This document shows, in pieces, positions 1 through 9,118 of a stretch of 64,000 nt of DNA. The DNA is from Terriglobus roseus (GTDB lineage Bacteria > Acidobacteriota > Terriglobia > Terriglobales > Acidobacteriaceae). The translations under genes were made by a program, and so were the position numbers. The first letter of the stretch is position 1, and each line of letters opens with the position of its first letter. Under the pieces are notes generated by a model, which did not search any database, was not told the DNA's origin, and was given only the letters and a program-made list of their open reading frames with translations. Location of the stretch: NCBI RefSeq assembly GCF_900105625.1, contig NZ_FNSD01000001.1, forward strand, positions 4,030,001-4,094,000. Direction: 5' to 3'.

Positions 1-2
1 TT

Positions 3-728
3 CTGGGTGAAAAGGAATATGTTTGCGATTCTTCGTCGTTTCTTCTTTCCTCGATCGACGTGCCTGCCCAGAGTCAGATCGTTGAAGCTTCAGAGAAGAC
101 GCCGTTGCTGGTGATGTTTCTGCGCTTCGACATGCCGATGGTTCGCGAGATCCTGACGCGGGATGATCTGCCGGAGGTGGAGCTTAACTCTCACCGGCAG
201 GGCCTGGCAGTGGGCGAGACCACGGTAGACCTGCTGGCTGCCTGCCAACGTTTGCTCGATCTTGTGGATACGCCCGAGGACATTCCGTTTCTTAGCCCCT
301 TGATCCAGCGCGAAATCATCTATCGTTTGCTCAAGACACCTCAGGCTGGCCGACTTCGAGCGATCGCGACAAGTGGGGACCTCGTACAGCGGACGGCAAG
401 AGCGATCTCCTGGCTGCGCGCCAACTTCACAAAGCCACTCAGCGTGGAGGAACTTGCCTCGATCGCCCGCATGGGTGTCTCAACACTTCATCATCAGTTC
501 CGTGCCCTGACGTCCATGAGCCCATTGCAATATCAGAAGATGCTCCGGCTTCAGACTGCTCGAGAGCGCATGTTGATGGATGGCCTCGATGCAACGACTG
601 CCGCCTACGAAGTGGGTTACGAGAGCATCAGCCAGTTCAGCCGGGAGTACAGCCGCTGCTTCGGCCTCCCACCAATCCGGGACATACGCGCACTCAAGTC
701 AAGTGCGCTCCTCACCGAAGCAAGGTAG
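3..728 (+). CDS. AraC-family transcriptional regulator, 5' end outside the window
   Basis: The frame is open from base 3, so the gene begins left of the window. A GTG at base 60 could be read as a start, but the residues before it fit the family (an AraC_N cupin-like domain, with a stretch ending in SSIDVPAQSQIVEAS, where relatives have a similar SSVDLPV segment), so I treat that codon as internal. The visible part carries the end of the AraC_N domain and then two helix-turn-helix motifs over roughly its last 100 residues, including SVEELASIARMGVSTLHHQF and the second-helix signature AAYEVGYESISQFSREYSR with the family's terminal FG..P. It should be a DNA-binding activator or repressor of a nearby gene. 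The next gene starts 83 bases downstream on the same strand; whether it is the target cannot be told. Confidence 0.85.
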   Translation: MGEKEYVCDSSSFLLSSIDVPAQSQIVEASEKTPLLVMFLRFDMPMVREILTRDDLPEVELNSHRQGLAVGETTVDLLAACQRLLDLVDTPEDIPFLSPLIQREIIYRLLKTPQAGRLRAIATSGDLVQRTARAISWLRANFTKPLSVEELASIARMGVSTLHHQFRALTSMSPLQYQKMLRLQTARERMLMDGLDATTAAYEVGYESISQFSREYSRCFGLPPIRDIRALKSSALLTEAR

Positions 729-811
729 GGTGAACATTCGCATCGGCTCTGCGTGCGTCTCGAGGTTGTTCGCGAACGACCGATTTTCAAGTTTGATGGA
801 GAGGAGGGTTT

Positions 812-1201
812 ATGCAGGGAACCATCTACCGCAATTGGCTATTCGCAACTTTGGCTGTTTCTGCGCTGACACCGATAGGACATACACAAACGACCGAACA
901 ACGCATCGTCAGAATCGCTGAGCTCGAGATCGACCCCAACCAATTGATGGCGTACAAGGAAGCTCTCAAAGAAGAGATTGAGGCTTCGATTCAATTGGAA
1001 CCCGGTGTGTCAGCCCTCTACGCCTTATCGGTCAAAGATCATGCCAACCAAATTCCGATTTTCGAATGCTACTCCGACCAATCTGCCTACGAGTCACATC
1101 TTCAGACAGCTCACTTTCTGAAGTACACGTCCGCTACGCAAATCATGGTGAAGTCGCTGAAACTTATCCAGACTGACCTCATTCTGCTTGGATCGAAATG
1201 A
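812..1201 (+). CDS. Exported ABM-domain protein (putative quinol monooxygenase-like)
   Basis: A 129-residue protein. The ATG at 812 is preceded by GGAGAGGAGGG, a strong ribosome binding site. The first 25 or so residues look like a signal peptide (hydrophobic LFATLAVSALTPIG, then a possible cleavage near HTQ). The rest matches the small antibiotic-biosynthesis-monooxygenase (ABM) ferredoxin-like fold: an opening strand with VRIAELEIDPNQL, a helix rich in charged residues, EPGVSALYALSV, then FECYSDQSAYESHLQTAHF and a final helix. Relatives act as dimers that oxidise small quinols or related compounds; the actual substrate is unknown. A periplasmic location is inferred from the signal peptide and is somewhat unusual for this fold. 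Confidence 0.72.
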   Translation: MQGTIYRNWLFATLAVSALTPIGHTQTTEQRIVRIAELEIDPNQLMAYKEALKEEIEASIQLEPGVSALYALSVKDHANQIPIFECYSDQSAYESHLQTAHFLKYTSATQIMVKSLKLIQTDLILLGSK

Positions 1202-1393
1202 ACCGCTACAGATTGCAAGACGTGGTATGGAACCGGTCGCACGCGCTTCTTGGGTTCTATTGCTATTCCGTCTGACCTTGCCGAGACAAAGAAGGCATGT
1301 TTGGGAAGTAATCGAGCTCCGTTGGAGCGCTGCCGTAGAGTGTGCGCAGGGGCTCGCTAGAGGTATTTGCTGCGGCGTATACTCAGGCCGATT

Positions 1394-2794
1394 ATGGCAA
1401 CGCGCGTTGAAGACTTTTCCTTCGTGGATCGTAAGAATTCGGAAAGCATTCCGCACGACGCGGTGCGCCGCGAATTGGATCGGATGCTTCAGAGCAAGCA
1501 CTTCCGAACGAGCAAACGAAGTGGCCAGTTTCTGCGACACGTCGTGGAACAGAAACTGGAAGGCAACGACGAAAACATTAAGGAGCGAATCTTAGGCATC
1601 GCGCTTTTTGGCCGCGATGCCAACTATGCCACCGGTGATGATCCCGTCGTGCGCGTACAGGCGAAGGAGGTTCGCAGGCGACTGGAAGCTTATCGCTCGG
1701 ACCTGCCGAACGATGTGGAAGTCCTCATTGACCTTCCGACAGGCAGTTATGTACCAGCCTTCTCACTCAGAGAGTCGTCGCCCCTCAACCCGCTGCATGA
1801 CTATGCCGGCATCCACCCTCTAGTCGATGTTCCGGATACTCACGCAGCCACTCCAGGGGGCAGGCCGGTGTTCGATGACGAGCAGACAACGCCGTCCGAA
1901 AAACCGGGCGGACTGAACGGCAATTCAGGATCCTCCTTCGTCGGTCATGGCGGCCTTTCACCACTCATCACGACCTTGGTGCTTGTCCTCGTGGCTGCAC
2001 TCTCGATCGGATTTCTTGCGTGGATGCATAGCAGGAATCCGTACGACGGAGCGCTGCGAAAGTTCTGGGGACCAATCCTTGAGTCACCCAAACCGGCCGT
2101 CATCAGTCTTGGCAGGACGATCGCTTATGCACCGAACGAATCGCTTTATGGTGAATTCCGGAAAAGTCATCCGAACGCCTACCGAGACAGGCTCGATGAA
2201 TATCTCGATGTGCTCTCCTTCGATAAGGACGCGACCATTCATTGGTCAGATCTTCGGCCGCTGGTCAACATCGGGCCAGCTTTTGGCGGCGTCCGGGCAG
2301 GGATGCGTATCAGTTCTCTTATGACCGGAATGCGAAAGCCATTCGTCGTCCGCTTTGGCTCCGAGAGTTCCTTCGTTGAACTCCGAGACTCGCCTGCGAT
2401 TATTGTCGGTTCGATGAATACCCGCTGGACGAACAGTCTGGAGGGCGGCCTTCACTTTGCTATCCATGATCTGAGTTCGGATCAATATGTGGAGGAAGCA
2501 CGGTCGAAGCGCACCTGGCGCGCCGGTCCTACCTCGCAGGGGTGGGTGGACTATGGCTTGATCACCCGTGAGGTGGTGGCCCCCACGGGCCAGTTCCTCG
2601 TCAAATTCGCGGGCGTCGGCGACGCCGGGACCGAGGCCGCGGGCGAACTGCTCACCAATGCCGATTTGCTCTCGAGCGCTGTGAAAAGGCTGCCTCGCGA
2701 TTGGGAGCATAAGAATGTGCAGTTGCTTGTCGAGTTCAACGTCATTGATGGAAAAGCGGGACCGCCGAAGCTGGTCGATACGTACGTCTGGTAA
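1394..2794 (+). CDS. Membrane-anchored protein with an adenylate-cyclase-associated-type N-terminal domain
   Basis: About 466 residues from the ATG at 1394 (a TTG nine codons upstream is also possible; neither has a clear ribosome binding site). Residues 10-120 match a domain seen in many Acidobacteria proteins and at the start of some alphaproteobacterial adenylate-cyclase-like proteins: REL.RML.S..F..S.RS..FLRHVVE..LEG, then KERILGIALFGRDANY and DDPVVRVQAKEVRRRLEAY, closing with LPTGSYVP. A single membrane helix lies near residue 200 (LITTLVLVLVAALSIGFLAW). The C-terminal part (FWGPILES to the final VDTYVW) resembles a conserved but uncharacterised extracytoplasmic domain with VDYGLITREV, AGTEAAGELL and KNVQLLV. 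The layout, cytoplasmic DNA-binding-like head, membrane helix and outer domain, suggests a sensor or regulator. No function is established. Confidence 0.75.
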   Translation: MATRVEDFSFVDRKNSESIPHDAVRRELDRMLQSKHFRTSKRSGQFLRHVVEQKLEGNDENIKERILGIALFGRDANYATGDDPVVRVQAKEVRRRLEAYRSDLPNDVEVLIDLPTGSYVPAFSLRESSPLNPLHDYAGIHPLVDVPDTHAATPGGRPVFDDEQTTPSEKPGGLNGNSGSSFVGHGGLSPLITTLVLVLVAALSIGFLAWMHSRNPYDGALRKFWGPILESPKPAVISLGRTIAYAPNESLYGEFRKSHPNAYRDRLDEYLDVLSFDKDATIHWSDLRPLVNIGPAFGGVRAGMRISSLMTGMRKPFVVRFGSESSFVELRDSPAIIVGSMNTRWTNSLEGGLHFAIHDLSSDQYVEEARSKRTWRAGPTSQGWVDYGLITREVVAPTGQFLVKFAGVGDAGTEAAGELLTNADLLSSAVKRLPRDWEHKNVQLLVEFNVIDGKAGPPKLVDTYVW

Positions 2795-3185
2795 GACGCC
2801 CGGAAGCGCCTGACTAATCGGCAATCCAGCCGCGCACTGCGGCTGCAGCCCCGCGTCGATTCATCTTCACCGGGGCTGTGTACCGCGAGCGCTGTTTCTA
2901 TTTACACGTCCAGGTCCTAAGAATGACCCGAAACTCAAACTGTCGATCCGGGAGCGATTTGCTCTCGCGCCCGTGTTTGCGCGCGCTTTCTTTCCGCTTA
3001 ATGGCTAACTGTCTGCGACTACACACTGTAAAAACACTGTTTTGTACCTGACAAGTTTGGCCACATGCCTGTATCAAGGGTCGTTCGTCGACCGCCCGAT
3101 CAAGCGTCATGTACCAGGCGGCTTGATACGCGGAAGCCGGGCGCTGGCTCTGCAAGTCGGGGCCAGATTTCAGGAGGTGGTACGC
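2795..3185. other. Non-coding leader region before the TonB-dependent receptor
   Basis: No gene is supported in these 391 bases. It holds two adjacent hairpins just after the preceding stop (7-bp stem 2827-2845, and 8-bp arms at 2846-2853 and 2871-2878), which could end transcription but lack a T-run. Further on are two ACACTGT direct repeats 11 bases apart (3023-3029 and 3034-3040) and an 8-bp inverted repeat GTATCAAG/CTTGATAC at 3071-3078 and 3122-3129, plausible regulator sites for the receptor. A strong ribosome binding site (AGGAGG at 3172-3177) fixes the receptor start. Confidence 0.5.
3071..3129. promoter_or_regulatory. Inverted repeat GTATCAAG...CTTGATAC upstream of TonB-dependent receptor
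   Basis: Perfect 8-bp arms at 3071-3078 and 3122-3129 are separated by 43 bases, with a third copy of the core ATCAAG between them near 3101. The position, within 120 bases of the receptor start at 3186, would suit an operator pair for a local repressor. No regulator is known to use it; the evidence is the symmetry alone. Confidence 0.25.
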
Positions 3186-6100
3186 ATGGTAAAACCATTG
3201 AAAAGAATCGGCAGGTGCAGTCTCCAGATCATGCTGGCGATACTCACACTGCTGACGACGCACGATGCACTTGCGCAGGCAGTGAATGGAACACTACTTG
3301 GCACGATCACCGATCAAAGCAAAGCTGTCGTACCAGGCGCAACCATCACGATCACCGAGGTAAAGAGCGGCGCAGTCAAAACCACGAAGACAAACGAGAG
3401 CGGCTTCTTCGATTTTGAAGCGCTTCAACCCGGAACCTACCGTGTAAGCGCGACGCAGACCGGCTTCAAAGAAGCGCAGGTCGAGAATGTCGCTGTGGTC
3501 GTGAACAGTACGGCTCGAATTGATCTTTCGATGGCTCTCGGATCGATGCAGGAATCGGTCACGATCAGCGCGGCTCCAGAGGTATTGAAAACGGATCGTG
3601 CGGACGTAGCTGTCGACATCACCTCGCAGCAGGCTGAAGACCTGCCGCTCACGACGAATCGTAACGTTCAAGGGCTGGTTGCCCTGGCACCTGGTGCCAC
3701 GAAACCCCGTCTCGTTCACTCTAATTTCTTCAATGCGCAGGCCTCGCTATCCACCGAGGTCAACGGCCAGTCTCGCCTCGCGAACAACACCGAGATTGAA
3801 GGCGTCGACGACAATGAGCGCTCGGGTCTGCTGCAGGTACTCATTCCGCCGAGTGAAGCCATCGAAAGCGTCAACGTGTCGACGGCAAACTACCAGGCGG
3901 AGTTTGGTCGCGTAGGCGGCGCCATTACGGACATCATCCTGAAATCCGGAACCAACGCGGTCCACGGCCAGGTCTACGAGTTCAACCGCATCAGCGCTCT
4001 GGCTGCCAAGACGAGGTTTCAGACTACGGACAGGGCGCCTTCTGTCTACAACTACACGGGCGGCAACGTGGGTGGCCCCATCCTGAAGAACAAACTCTTC
4101 CTCTTCGGCGACTACCTTCACATCGCCGATCACCAGGGGCAGTTCAATACCACCACGGTACCGACAGCCGCCTTCCGCGTCGGCGATCTCTCAGCCGGCG
4201 GCACCAACATCTACGATCCAGCAACGGGGGACGCAACAGGGAAAGGCCGCGCCCAGTTCAGCTATCAGGGCCGCCCCAATGTCATCGACCCAACGCGCAT
4301 CAGTCCCATCACACAACGCATCCTTGCGCTGATCCCTCTGCCAAACGTGAATGGGAACAGCCTCACCAACAACTACAGCAAGAACACGCACTTCACACGG
4401 ACGTCGAACTCGTTTGATGTGAAGGCCGACGCCAACCTGCGCGAAGGCGATCACGTGTCCTATCGTTACAGCTGGCAGAAGGTCGACCAGTATCAGGAGG
4501 CGCTCTTCGGCGCAGCGGGTGGCCCAGGTCAGGGTGCGAACAATGCTGCGGGCACGCAAACGGCCTACAACACCGCCTTGAACTACACCCATGTGTTCTC
4601 TCCCAAGCTGCTTGCCGAGGTCCGCATTGGCTTGAATCACTACCGCAACACGGCACGCCAGGTGGACTACGGGACGACCGCCTCTTCAGACATTGGTATT
4701 CCTGGCGTCAACCTTGATGCGAATACCAGCGGCCTCACGGGCATCAACCTGGGAGGTGGCCTCCCCGGCACGATCGTGGGATCGGGAGCCTCCTATCCCT
4801 GGGATCGTGGCGAGACCAACGTCGACCTGGTGAACAACTGGAGCAGGGTGCTCGGAAACCACAGCATCAAATTCGGTGGCGAGTTCCGCCGCGTCCGTGA
4901 CGACCTGTTGCAAGGCCAGAGTTTTGGGCAGCGGGGTGTCTTCAACTTCACCGATGGCACAACTGCTCTTAACGGAGGCCCGAAGACCGGCATCGCGAAT
5001 TATATGGCCAGCTTTCTGCTGGATGTCCCGAATTCGGCGGGACGCGACGTCGCTGTGAAAGACGCCACATGGCGCGAGTCGCAGGTGTTCGCTTACGCGC
5101 AGGATGCGTGGCAGGCTTCCTCGAAGCTGACGGCAAACTTCGGTGTTCGTTGGGAGCTCTATAAGCCGCCGACGGCCCGCCACAATGGCGATTACTCCAA
5201 CTATGACCCGACCACAAACTCGCTGATCATCGCCGGCATTGGTAACAACCCGGCGGATCTGGGCATGGTGACGCGGTACAGCTACTTTGCCCCGCGAGTC
5301 GGCCTCGCCTACCGCTTCGACACCCAGACTGTCGTCCGTGCGGGCTATGGCATCAGCTATCAGTCGTGGCCGGACAACCTGAACAGTTACGCTACAAACT
5401 TCCCGCTGAAGCAGAACAATTCGTTCAACGCGCTGAACAGCTTCTCTCAGGCGCTGCAGAACAACGGAGCGCGAGCCTCCATGGCTGCGGGTTTCCCGGC
5501 GCCTCTGCTGGCCACCATCCCAGCCAATGGCGTCATCACCAACGCTCCGCTGCAGTCTTACTTTGTTGTGCCACTCAAGTGGAAGGCACCGTACGTCCAA
5601 TCCTGGAACCTTGCGGTGCAGCGCGCGCTACCAGGCGGCTTTGCCCTTGATGTCGCGTATGTCGGCAACGTGGGGATTGGCCAGGCTCAAAATTACAACC
5701 TCAACGCAGGCTTCGTCGCCGGAGCAGGCGCTGCGGGACAGCCACAGTTCAGTACCTTCGGCAGAACCCAGTCCACGACCACCTTCCGTCAGGCCGGATC
5801 CAACTACAACTCGCTGCAAGTGAAGCTGGAACACCGTTTCGCCTCCAGCCTGTCCGCAACCGCGGCCTACACCTACCAGAAGGGCATGGGGTACACCACG
5901 TCTAATAGCACCGGCGTCGGCGGCACAAACTTCTACCTGGACTTCCAACGCAACTACACGGTCCTTGGCAACAACCGCACGCACACCCTGGTGCAAAGCT
6001 TCATCTACCAGTTGCCCTTCGGAAAAGGTAAGAAGTGGGCGAACCACGGCTTTGCGAGCCTGATTGCCGGCGGTTGGCAGACGACCGGTGTCATGTCGAT

Positions 6101-6521
6101 CGAGTCGGGCACACCCTTTTCGGTCACTGCCAGCGCGACCATCCTGAACGCACCTGGCAATACCCAGGTCGCCAACATCAACGGTAAGTTCACAAAGCGC
6201 GGTGGCATCGGGGCCGGAACAACCTGGTTCGATACTTCGGTCTTCAGCCAGCCCACCACAGCCGCCTACGGGAATACGGGACAGAATGCATTCATCGGAC
6301 CGGGCTTCTTCAACCTGGATGCTTCGGTCTTCCGCACCTTCGCCCTTACGGAACGAGCGAACCTTGAACTTCGCGCCGAAGGATTCAGCATCACCAACAC
6401 ACCGCAATACGGCAACCCCAGCAGCAACGTGAACAACTCCGATTTCGGCCAGATCAACGGCTCCAGCGGAGGTGCTTCTGGCAATCGCAGTGTTGAACTC
6501 GCCGGCAAAATTCGTTTTTAG
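3186..6521 (+). CDS. Oar-like TonB-dependent receptor with carboxypeptidase-regulatory-like domain
   Basis: An outer-membrane receptor of 1111 residues. I chose the ATG at 3186 because AGGAGG lies 8 bases upstream and a normal signal peptide follows (MVKPLKRIG, then IMLAILTLLTTHDALAQA); the frame is open further upstream but without signals. Residues about 35-120 form a carboxypeptidase-regulatory-like (CarboxypepD_reg) beta-sandwich: GTITDQSKAVVPGATI and ALQPGTYRVSATQTGFK. A plug domain follows (VNGQSRLANNTEIEGVDDNE, ANYQAEFGRVGGAIT), then a long beta-barrel ending in ELAGKIRF, whose terminal Phe is the outer-membrane assembly signal. Such receptors import oligosaccharides or other large nutrients using TonB energy. 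The next two genes on the same strand encode Tat-type sugar enzymes, so a sugar or glycoside is the likely ligand; its identity is unknown. Confidence 0.9.
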   Translation: MVKPLKRIGRCSLQIMLAILTLLTTHDALAQAVNGTLLGTITDQSKAVVPGATITITEVKSGAVKTTKTNESGFFDFEALQPGTYRVSATQTGFKEAQVENVAVVVNSTARIDLSMALGSMQESVTISAAPEVLKTDRADVAVDITSQQAEDLPLTTNRNVQGLVALAPGATKPRLVHSNFFNAQASLSTEVNGQSRLANNTEIEGVDDNERSGLLQVLIPPSEAIESVNVSTANYQAEFGRVGGAITDIILKSGTNAVHGQVYEFNRISALAAKTRFQTTDRAPSVYNYTGGNVGGPILKNKLFLFGDYLHIADHQGQFNTTTVPTAAFRVGDLSAGGTNIYDPATGDATGKGRAQFSYQGRPNVIDPTRISPITQRILALIPLPNVNGNSLTNNYSKNTHFTRTSNSFDVKADANLREGDHVSYRYSWQKVDQYQEALFGAAGGPGQGANNAAGTQTAYNTALNYTHVFSPKLLAEVRIGLNHYRNTARQVDYGTTASSDIGIPGVNLDANTSGLTGINLGGGLPGTIVGSGASYPWDRGETNVDLVNNWSRVLGNHSIKFGGEFRRVRDDLLQGQSFGQRGVFNFTDGTTALNGGPKTGIANYMASFLLDVPNSAGRDVAVKDATWRESQVFAYAQDAWQASSKLTANFGVRWELYKPPTARHNGDYSNYDPTTNSLIIAGIGNNPADLGMVTRYSYFAPRVGLAYRFDTQTVVRAGYGISYQSWPDNLNSYATNFPLKQNNSFNALNSFSQALQNNGARASMAAGFPAPLLATIPANGVITNAPLQSYFVVPLKWKAPYVQSWNLAVQRALPGGFALDVAYVGNVGIGQAQNYNLNAGFVAGAGAAGQPQFSTFGRTQSTTTFRQAGSNYNSLQVKLEHRFASSLSATAAYTYQKGMGYTTSNSTGVGGTNFYLDFQRNYTVLGNNRTHTLVQSFIYQLPFGKGKKWANHGFASLIAGGWQTTGVMSIESGTPFSVTASATILNAPGNTQVANINGKFTKRGGIGAGTTWFDTSVFSQPTTAAYGNTGQNAFIGPGFFNLDASVFRTFALTERANLELRAEGFSITNTPQYGNPSSNVNNSDFGQINGSSGGASGNRSVELAGKIRF

Positions 6522-6626
6522 CCTGCTTGTTCCAGCCGTACCGGAATTGTCCTCACGCACATCGATCAGCCTGCAACTCAGTCGAGCCAGCGCTGACGTT
6601 CACGCCGCACGAAGTAAGGAGTTTTC

Positions 6627-7952
6627 ATGATCAATCGCCGGGATTTCATCGGTCGTGCTGCCGCAACCGCGGCAGTACTGACCACAACGACAGCGAAGAG
6701 CTACGCACGAATCCTCGGCTCGAATGGACGAGTGAATTTCGCAGTCATCGGTCTGCGAAGCCGAGCCTATGCACATCTTGCAGCTCTGCACGCGAACAAA
6801 GAAAGCGCGCAGATCGTCACGGTCGCCGACGTCGACAGCCGTTACCTCGATAAGTTCTGCAGCGACGTAGCTACGAAGACGGGCAACTCACCGAAAGGCG
6901 AGAAAGACTTTCGCAACGCGCTGTCGAACAAGGATGTCGACGCCATAACCATTGCGACACCAGATCACTGGCATGCGCCCATGGGGATCCTTGGGATGCA
7001 GGCCGGGAAGCACGTCTACGTTGAGAAGCCGTGCGCCTACAACCCACAGGAAGGGCTCTGGCTCGTCGAAGCCCAGAAGAAAACTGGCAAGCTTTGTCAG
7101 ATGGGATCACAACGTCGCTCATCGAAGCCGGTGATGGAAGCCATCGACAGGCTTCGGTCCGGCGTCATCGGCAAGCCCTACTGGGCTGAGACCTGGTATG
7201 CAACGGCCCGCCAGCCGATCGGTGTGGGCAAACCAATTCCAGTTCCTGCAACACTGGACTGGGACTTGTGGCAGGGCCCCGCTCCGCGACAGGCGTACAC
7301 CGACAATGTTCATCCGTATAACTGGCATTGGTTTCGTAAGTGGGGCACAGGAGAAACCTTGAATAACGGCACGCACGAGGTAGATGTCGCCGTATGGGCC
7401 CTGGGAGTGGGTCTTCCCAGGCGCGTCACTGCTCTGGGGGGTCGTTTCCAGGCGAAAGATGACTGGCAGTTCTACGACAACCTTGACGTTGCCTTCGAAT
7501 ACCCGGACGCGATGATCACCTGGAAAGGATCTTGCATCAGCGGCAAAAAGACCTACGGCCGGGATCGCGGCGTCGCTGTGCATGGGACGAAAGGCACCAT
7601 GGTCATCGACATAGGTGAGTGGGAAGTCTATGACGAGAAAGATCACATGATCGACTCGTCCGCAAAGGTTGTGAAGACGGCCGCAGCTCCTTCCTCCGAT
7701 CGTGCAGGCATCGACGTCCACACGGATCAACATTTCGGAAACTTTATTGGTGCCATCCGCAACGGCGAGGCGCTGCACCAGCCAGTGGCTCAGGGAAACA
7801 TCTCTGTGACTGCTTTGCATTTTGCGAACATCGCCTACTTCACAAAGCGTTCCCTCAATATTGACGGCAATGGCATGATCCTTGGCGACAAAGAGGCTCA
7901 GGCCATGACGAAGCGGGCAGAGTATGCGAAGGGCTTTGAGCCAAAAGTGTAG
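6627..7952 (+). CDS. Gfo/Idh/MocA-family oxidoreductase with twin-arginine signal
   Basis: A 441-residue protein; the start at 6627 is supported by AAGGAG seven bases before it. It opens with a twin-arginine signal (MINRRDFIGRAAATAAV), so it is probably folded with its cofactor and then exported to the periplasm. A Rossmann NAD(P) domain follows (VNFAVIGLRSRAYAHL and VADVDSR), with the family signature HVYVEKPCAYN around residue 130-140 carrying the conserved EKP lysine. The C-terminal alpha/beta domain has the substrate-side histidines (NWHWFRKWGTGETLNNGTHE). Relatives oxidise or isomerise cyclic sugars and sugar alcohols, often by a transient 3-keto step. It lies 105 bases after the receptor and 91 before a sugar isomerase-like gene, probably one operon for uptake and processing of a sugar. 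Confidence 0.87.
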   Translation: MINRRDFIGRAAATAAVLTTTTAKSYARILGSNGRVNFAVIGLRSRAYAHLAALHANKESAQIVTVADVDSRYLDKFCSDVATKTGNSPKGEKDFRNALSNKDVDAITIATPDHWHAPMGILGMQAGKHVYVEKPCAYNPQEGLWLVEAQKKTGKLCQMGSQRRSSKPVMEAIDRLRSGVIGKPYWAETWYATARQPIGVGKPIPVPATLDWDLWQGPAPRQAYTDNVHPYNWHWFRKWGTGETLNNGTHEVDVAVWALGVGLPRRVTALGGRFQAKDDWQFYDNLDVAFEYPDAMITWKGSCISGKKTYGRDRGVAVHGTKGTMVIDIGEWEVYDEKDHMIDSSAKVVKTAAAPSSDRAGIDVHTDQHFGNFIGAIRNGEALHQPVAQGNISVTALHFANIAYFTKRSLNIDGNGMILGDKEAQAMTKRAEYAKGFEPKV

Positions 7953-8043
7953 GCAACACACGGCAGCCGTGCTCCAGCTCAGATCGGACACGGCCGCTGA
8001 ATCGCCCTCAAACAAACAGCTTCACCGACTATCCGGAGAACCG

Positions 8044-9027
8044 ATGCGACTGAATCGACGCGAACTTCTTTATGGTGCGGCAGCCGTGGCCGCAACCACC
8101 ACTTTTCCAAGCCTGGTCTCGGCGCAGGTCAAGCAACTGGCAGCTTCCTGCCCCTTCCATCTTGCGGTGATCAACGACGAGATCTCTCCGGATCTGGATC
8201 ATGCAGCCTACATCGCATCGAAAGAATTCGGCTTGCACCACCTTGAACTGAGAAATATCAACGGCAAGGGTCTTCACATCATGTCATCCGACGAACTGGC
8301 TGAGGCAAAGAAGATCCTTGCAAAGTATCAGCTCAAAGTGACTGACATTGGGAGCCCTCTCTTCAAGAGCGACCTGCCCGGCGCGCCGCTCTCGAAAGAT
8401 AGTCCTAAGCGGAAAAATCCTTCAGCACCGGATGTCGATCAGGATGCACTTCTGGATCGATGCATCGATTTGGCGAAGACATTCGGAACGGATCGTATTC
8501 GCTGCTTCGATTTCTGGCGTCTTGATGATGCTGCTGCCTATCGTAAGCAGATCAATCAAAAGTTGGACGAGGCGGCAAGCAAGTGCAGCAAGCATGGCTT
8601 GGTCCTCGTACTCGAGAACGAAATGGCCTGCAACACGGGCAGTGGTGCCGAGGCCCTGGCGACACTGAATGGAGTGCCCAACCGCGGCCTGATGTTGAAC
8701 TGGGATCCAGGTAATTCCGGCACCTTCGCGACTGACGTTCCATTTCCAGATGACTACGAACGGCTGCCGAAGAGCCGCATCGGACACGTACATGCAAAGA
8801 ACGTAAGAATGGCGCCAGAGACTAAAAGCGGCTGGGAATGGCAACCCGTTGACATCGGCAAGATAGATTGGGCTGCGCAGTTCAAGGCTCTGAAACGTGA
8901 TGGCTACACCCACGCCGTAAGCCTAGAAACTCACTGGCACGGCGGAGGAACCCCGGAAAACTCCACTCGTCGCAGCATGCAGGGACTCATGGCATGCATG
9001 GAGAAGGCAGAACTCCTGCGCTCCTAG
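8044..9027 (+). CDS. Sugar phosphate isomerase/epimerase-like TIM-barrel protein, Tat-exported
   Basis: 327 residues from the ATG at 8044, chosen because a twin-arginine signal starts there (MRLNRRELLYGAAAVAATTT); the open frame extends upstream without support. The mature part is an AP-endonuclease-family-2/xylose-isomerase-like barrel: VINDEISPDLDHAAYIASKE, HHLELRNINGKGL, a metal-site Glu in LVLENEMAC, an Asp in LNWDPGNSG, a His in GHVHAKNV, and Glu/His in VSLETHWHGG. These residues match the E-D-H-E metal set of the family. The likely role is isomerisation or epimerisation of a sugar or keto-sugar in the periplasm, in series with the Gfo/Idh/MocA protein encoded just upstream; paired genes of this type are common in Acidobacteria and Bacteroidetes. 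Substrate not determinable from sequence. Confidence 0.83.
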   Translation: MRLNRRELLYGAAAVAATTTFPSLVSAQVKQLAASCPFHLAVINDEISPDLDHAAYIASKEFGLHHLELRNINGKGLHIMSSDELAEAKKILAKYQLKVTDIGSPLFKSDLPGAPLSKDSPKRKNPSAPDVDQDALLDRCIDLAKTFGTDRIRCFDFWRLDDAAAYRKQINQKLDEAASKCSKHGLVLVLENEMACNTGSGAEALATLNGVPNRGLMLNWDPGNSGTFATDVPFPDDYERLPKSRIGHVHAKNVRMAPETKSGWEWQPVDIGKIDWAAQFKALKRDGYTHAVSLETHWHGGGTPENSTRRSMQGLMACMEKAELLRS

Positions 9028-9118
9028 AGCTAGCGCATGACACCGCGAAGGAGCAGGTCGATCGCATCGATCAAGGCGAAGTAATCGGCCTGCCCTCTTC
9101 GTTCCGAGAGGAGGACGC

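Noticed and set aside
3747-6560. Long open frames antisense to the TonB-dependent receptor, also seen opposite the other receptors and the NRPS genes
   Set aside because: They mirror codon use of the GC-rich coding strand, lack ribosome sites and have Arg/Val/Gly-rich content with no family match.
9028-9118. Minus-strand reading ADYFALIDAIDLLLRGVM between two convergent genes, like the C-terminal end of a regulator
   Set aside because: Only about 28 codons, no upstream continuation and no recognisable family motif; could be chance.
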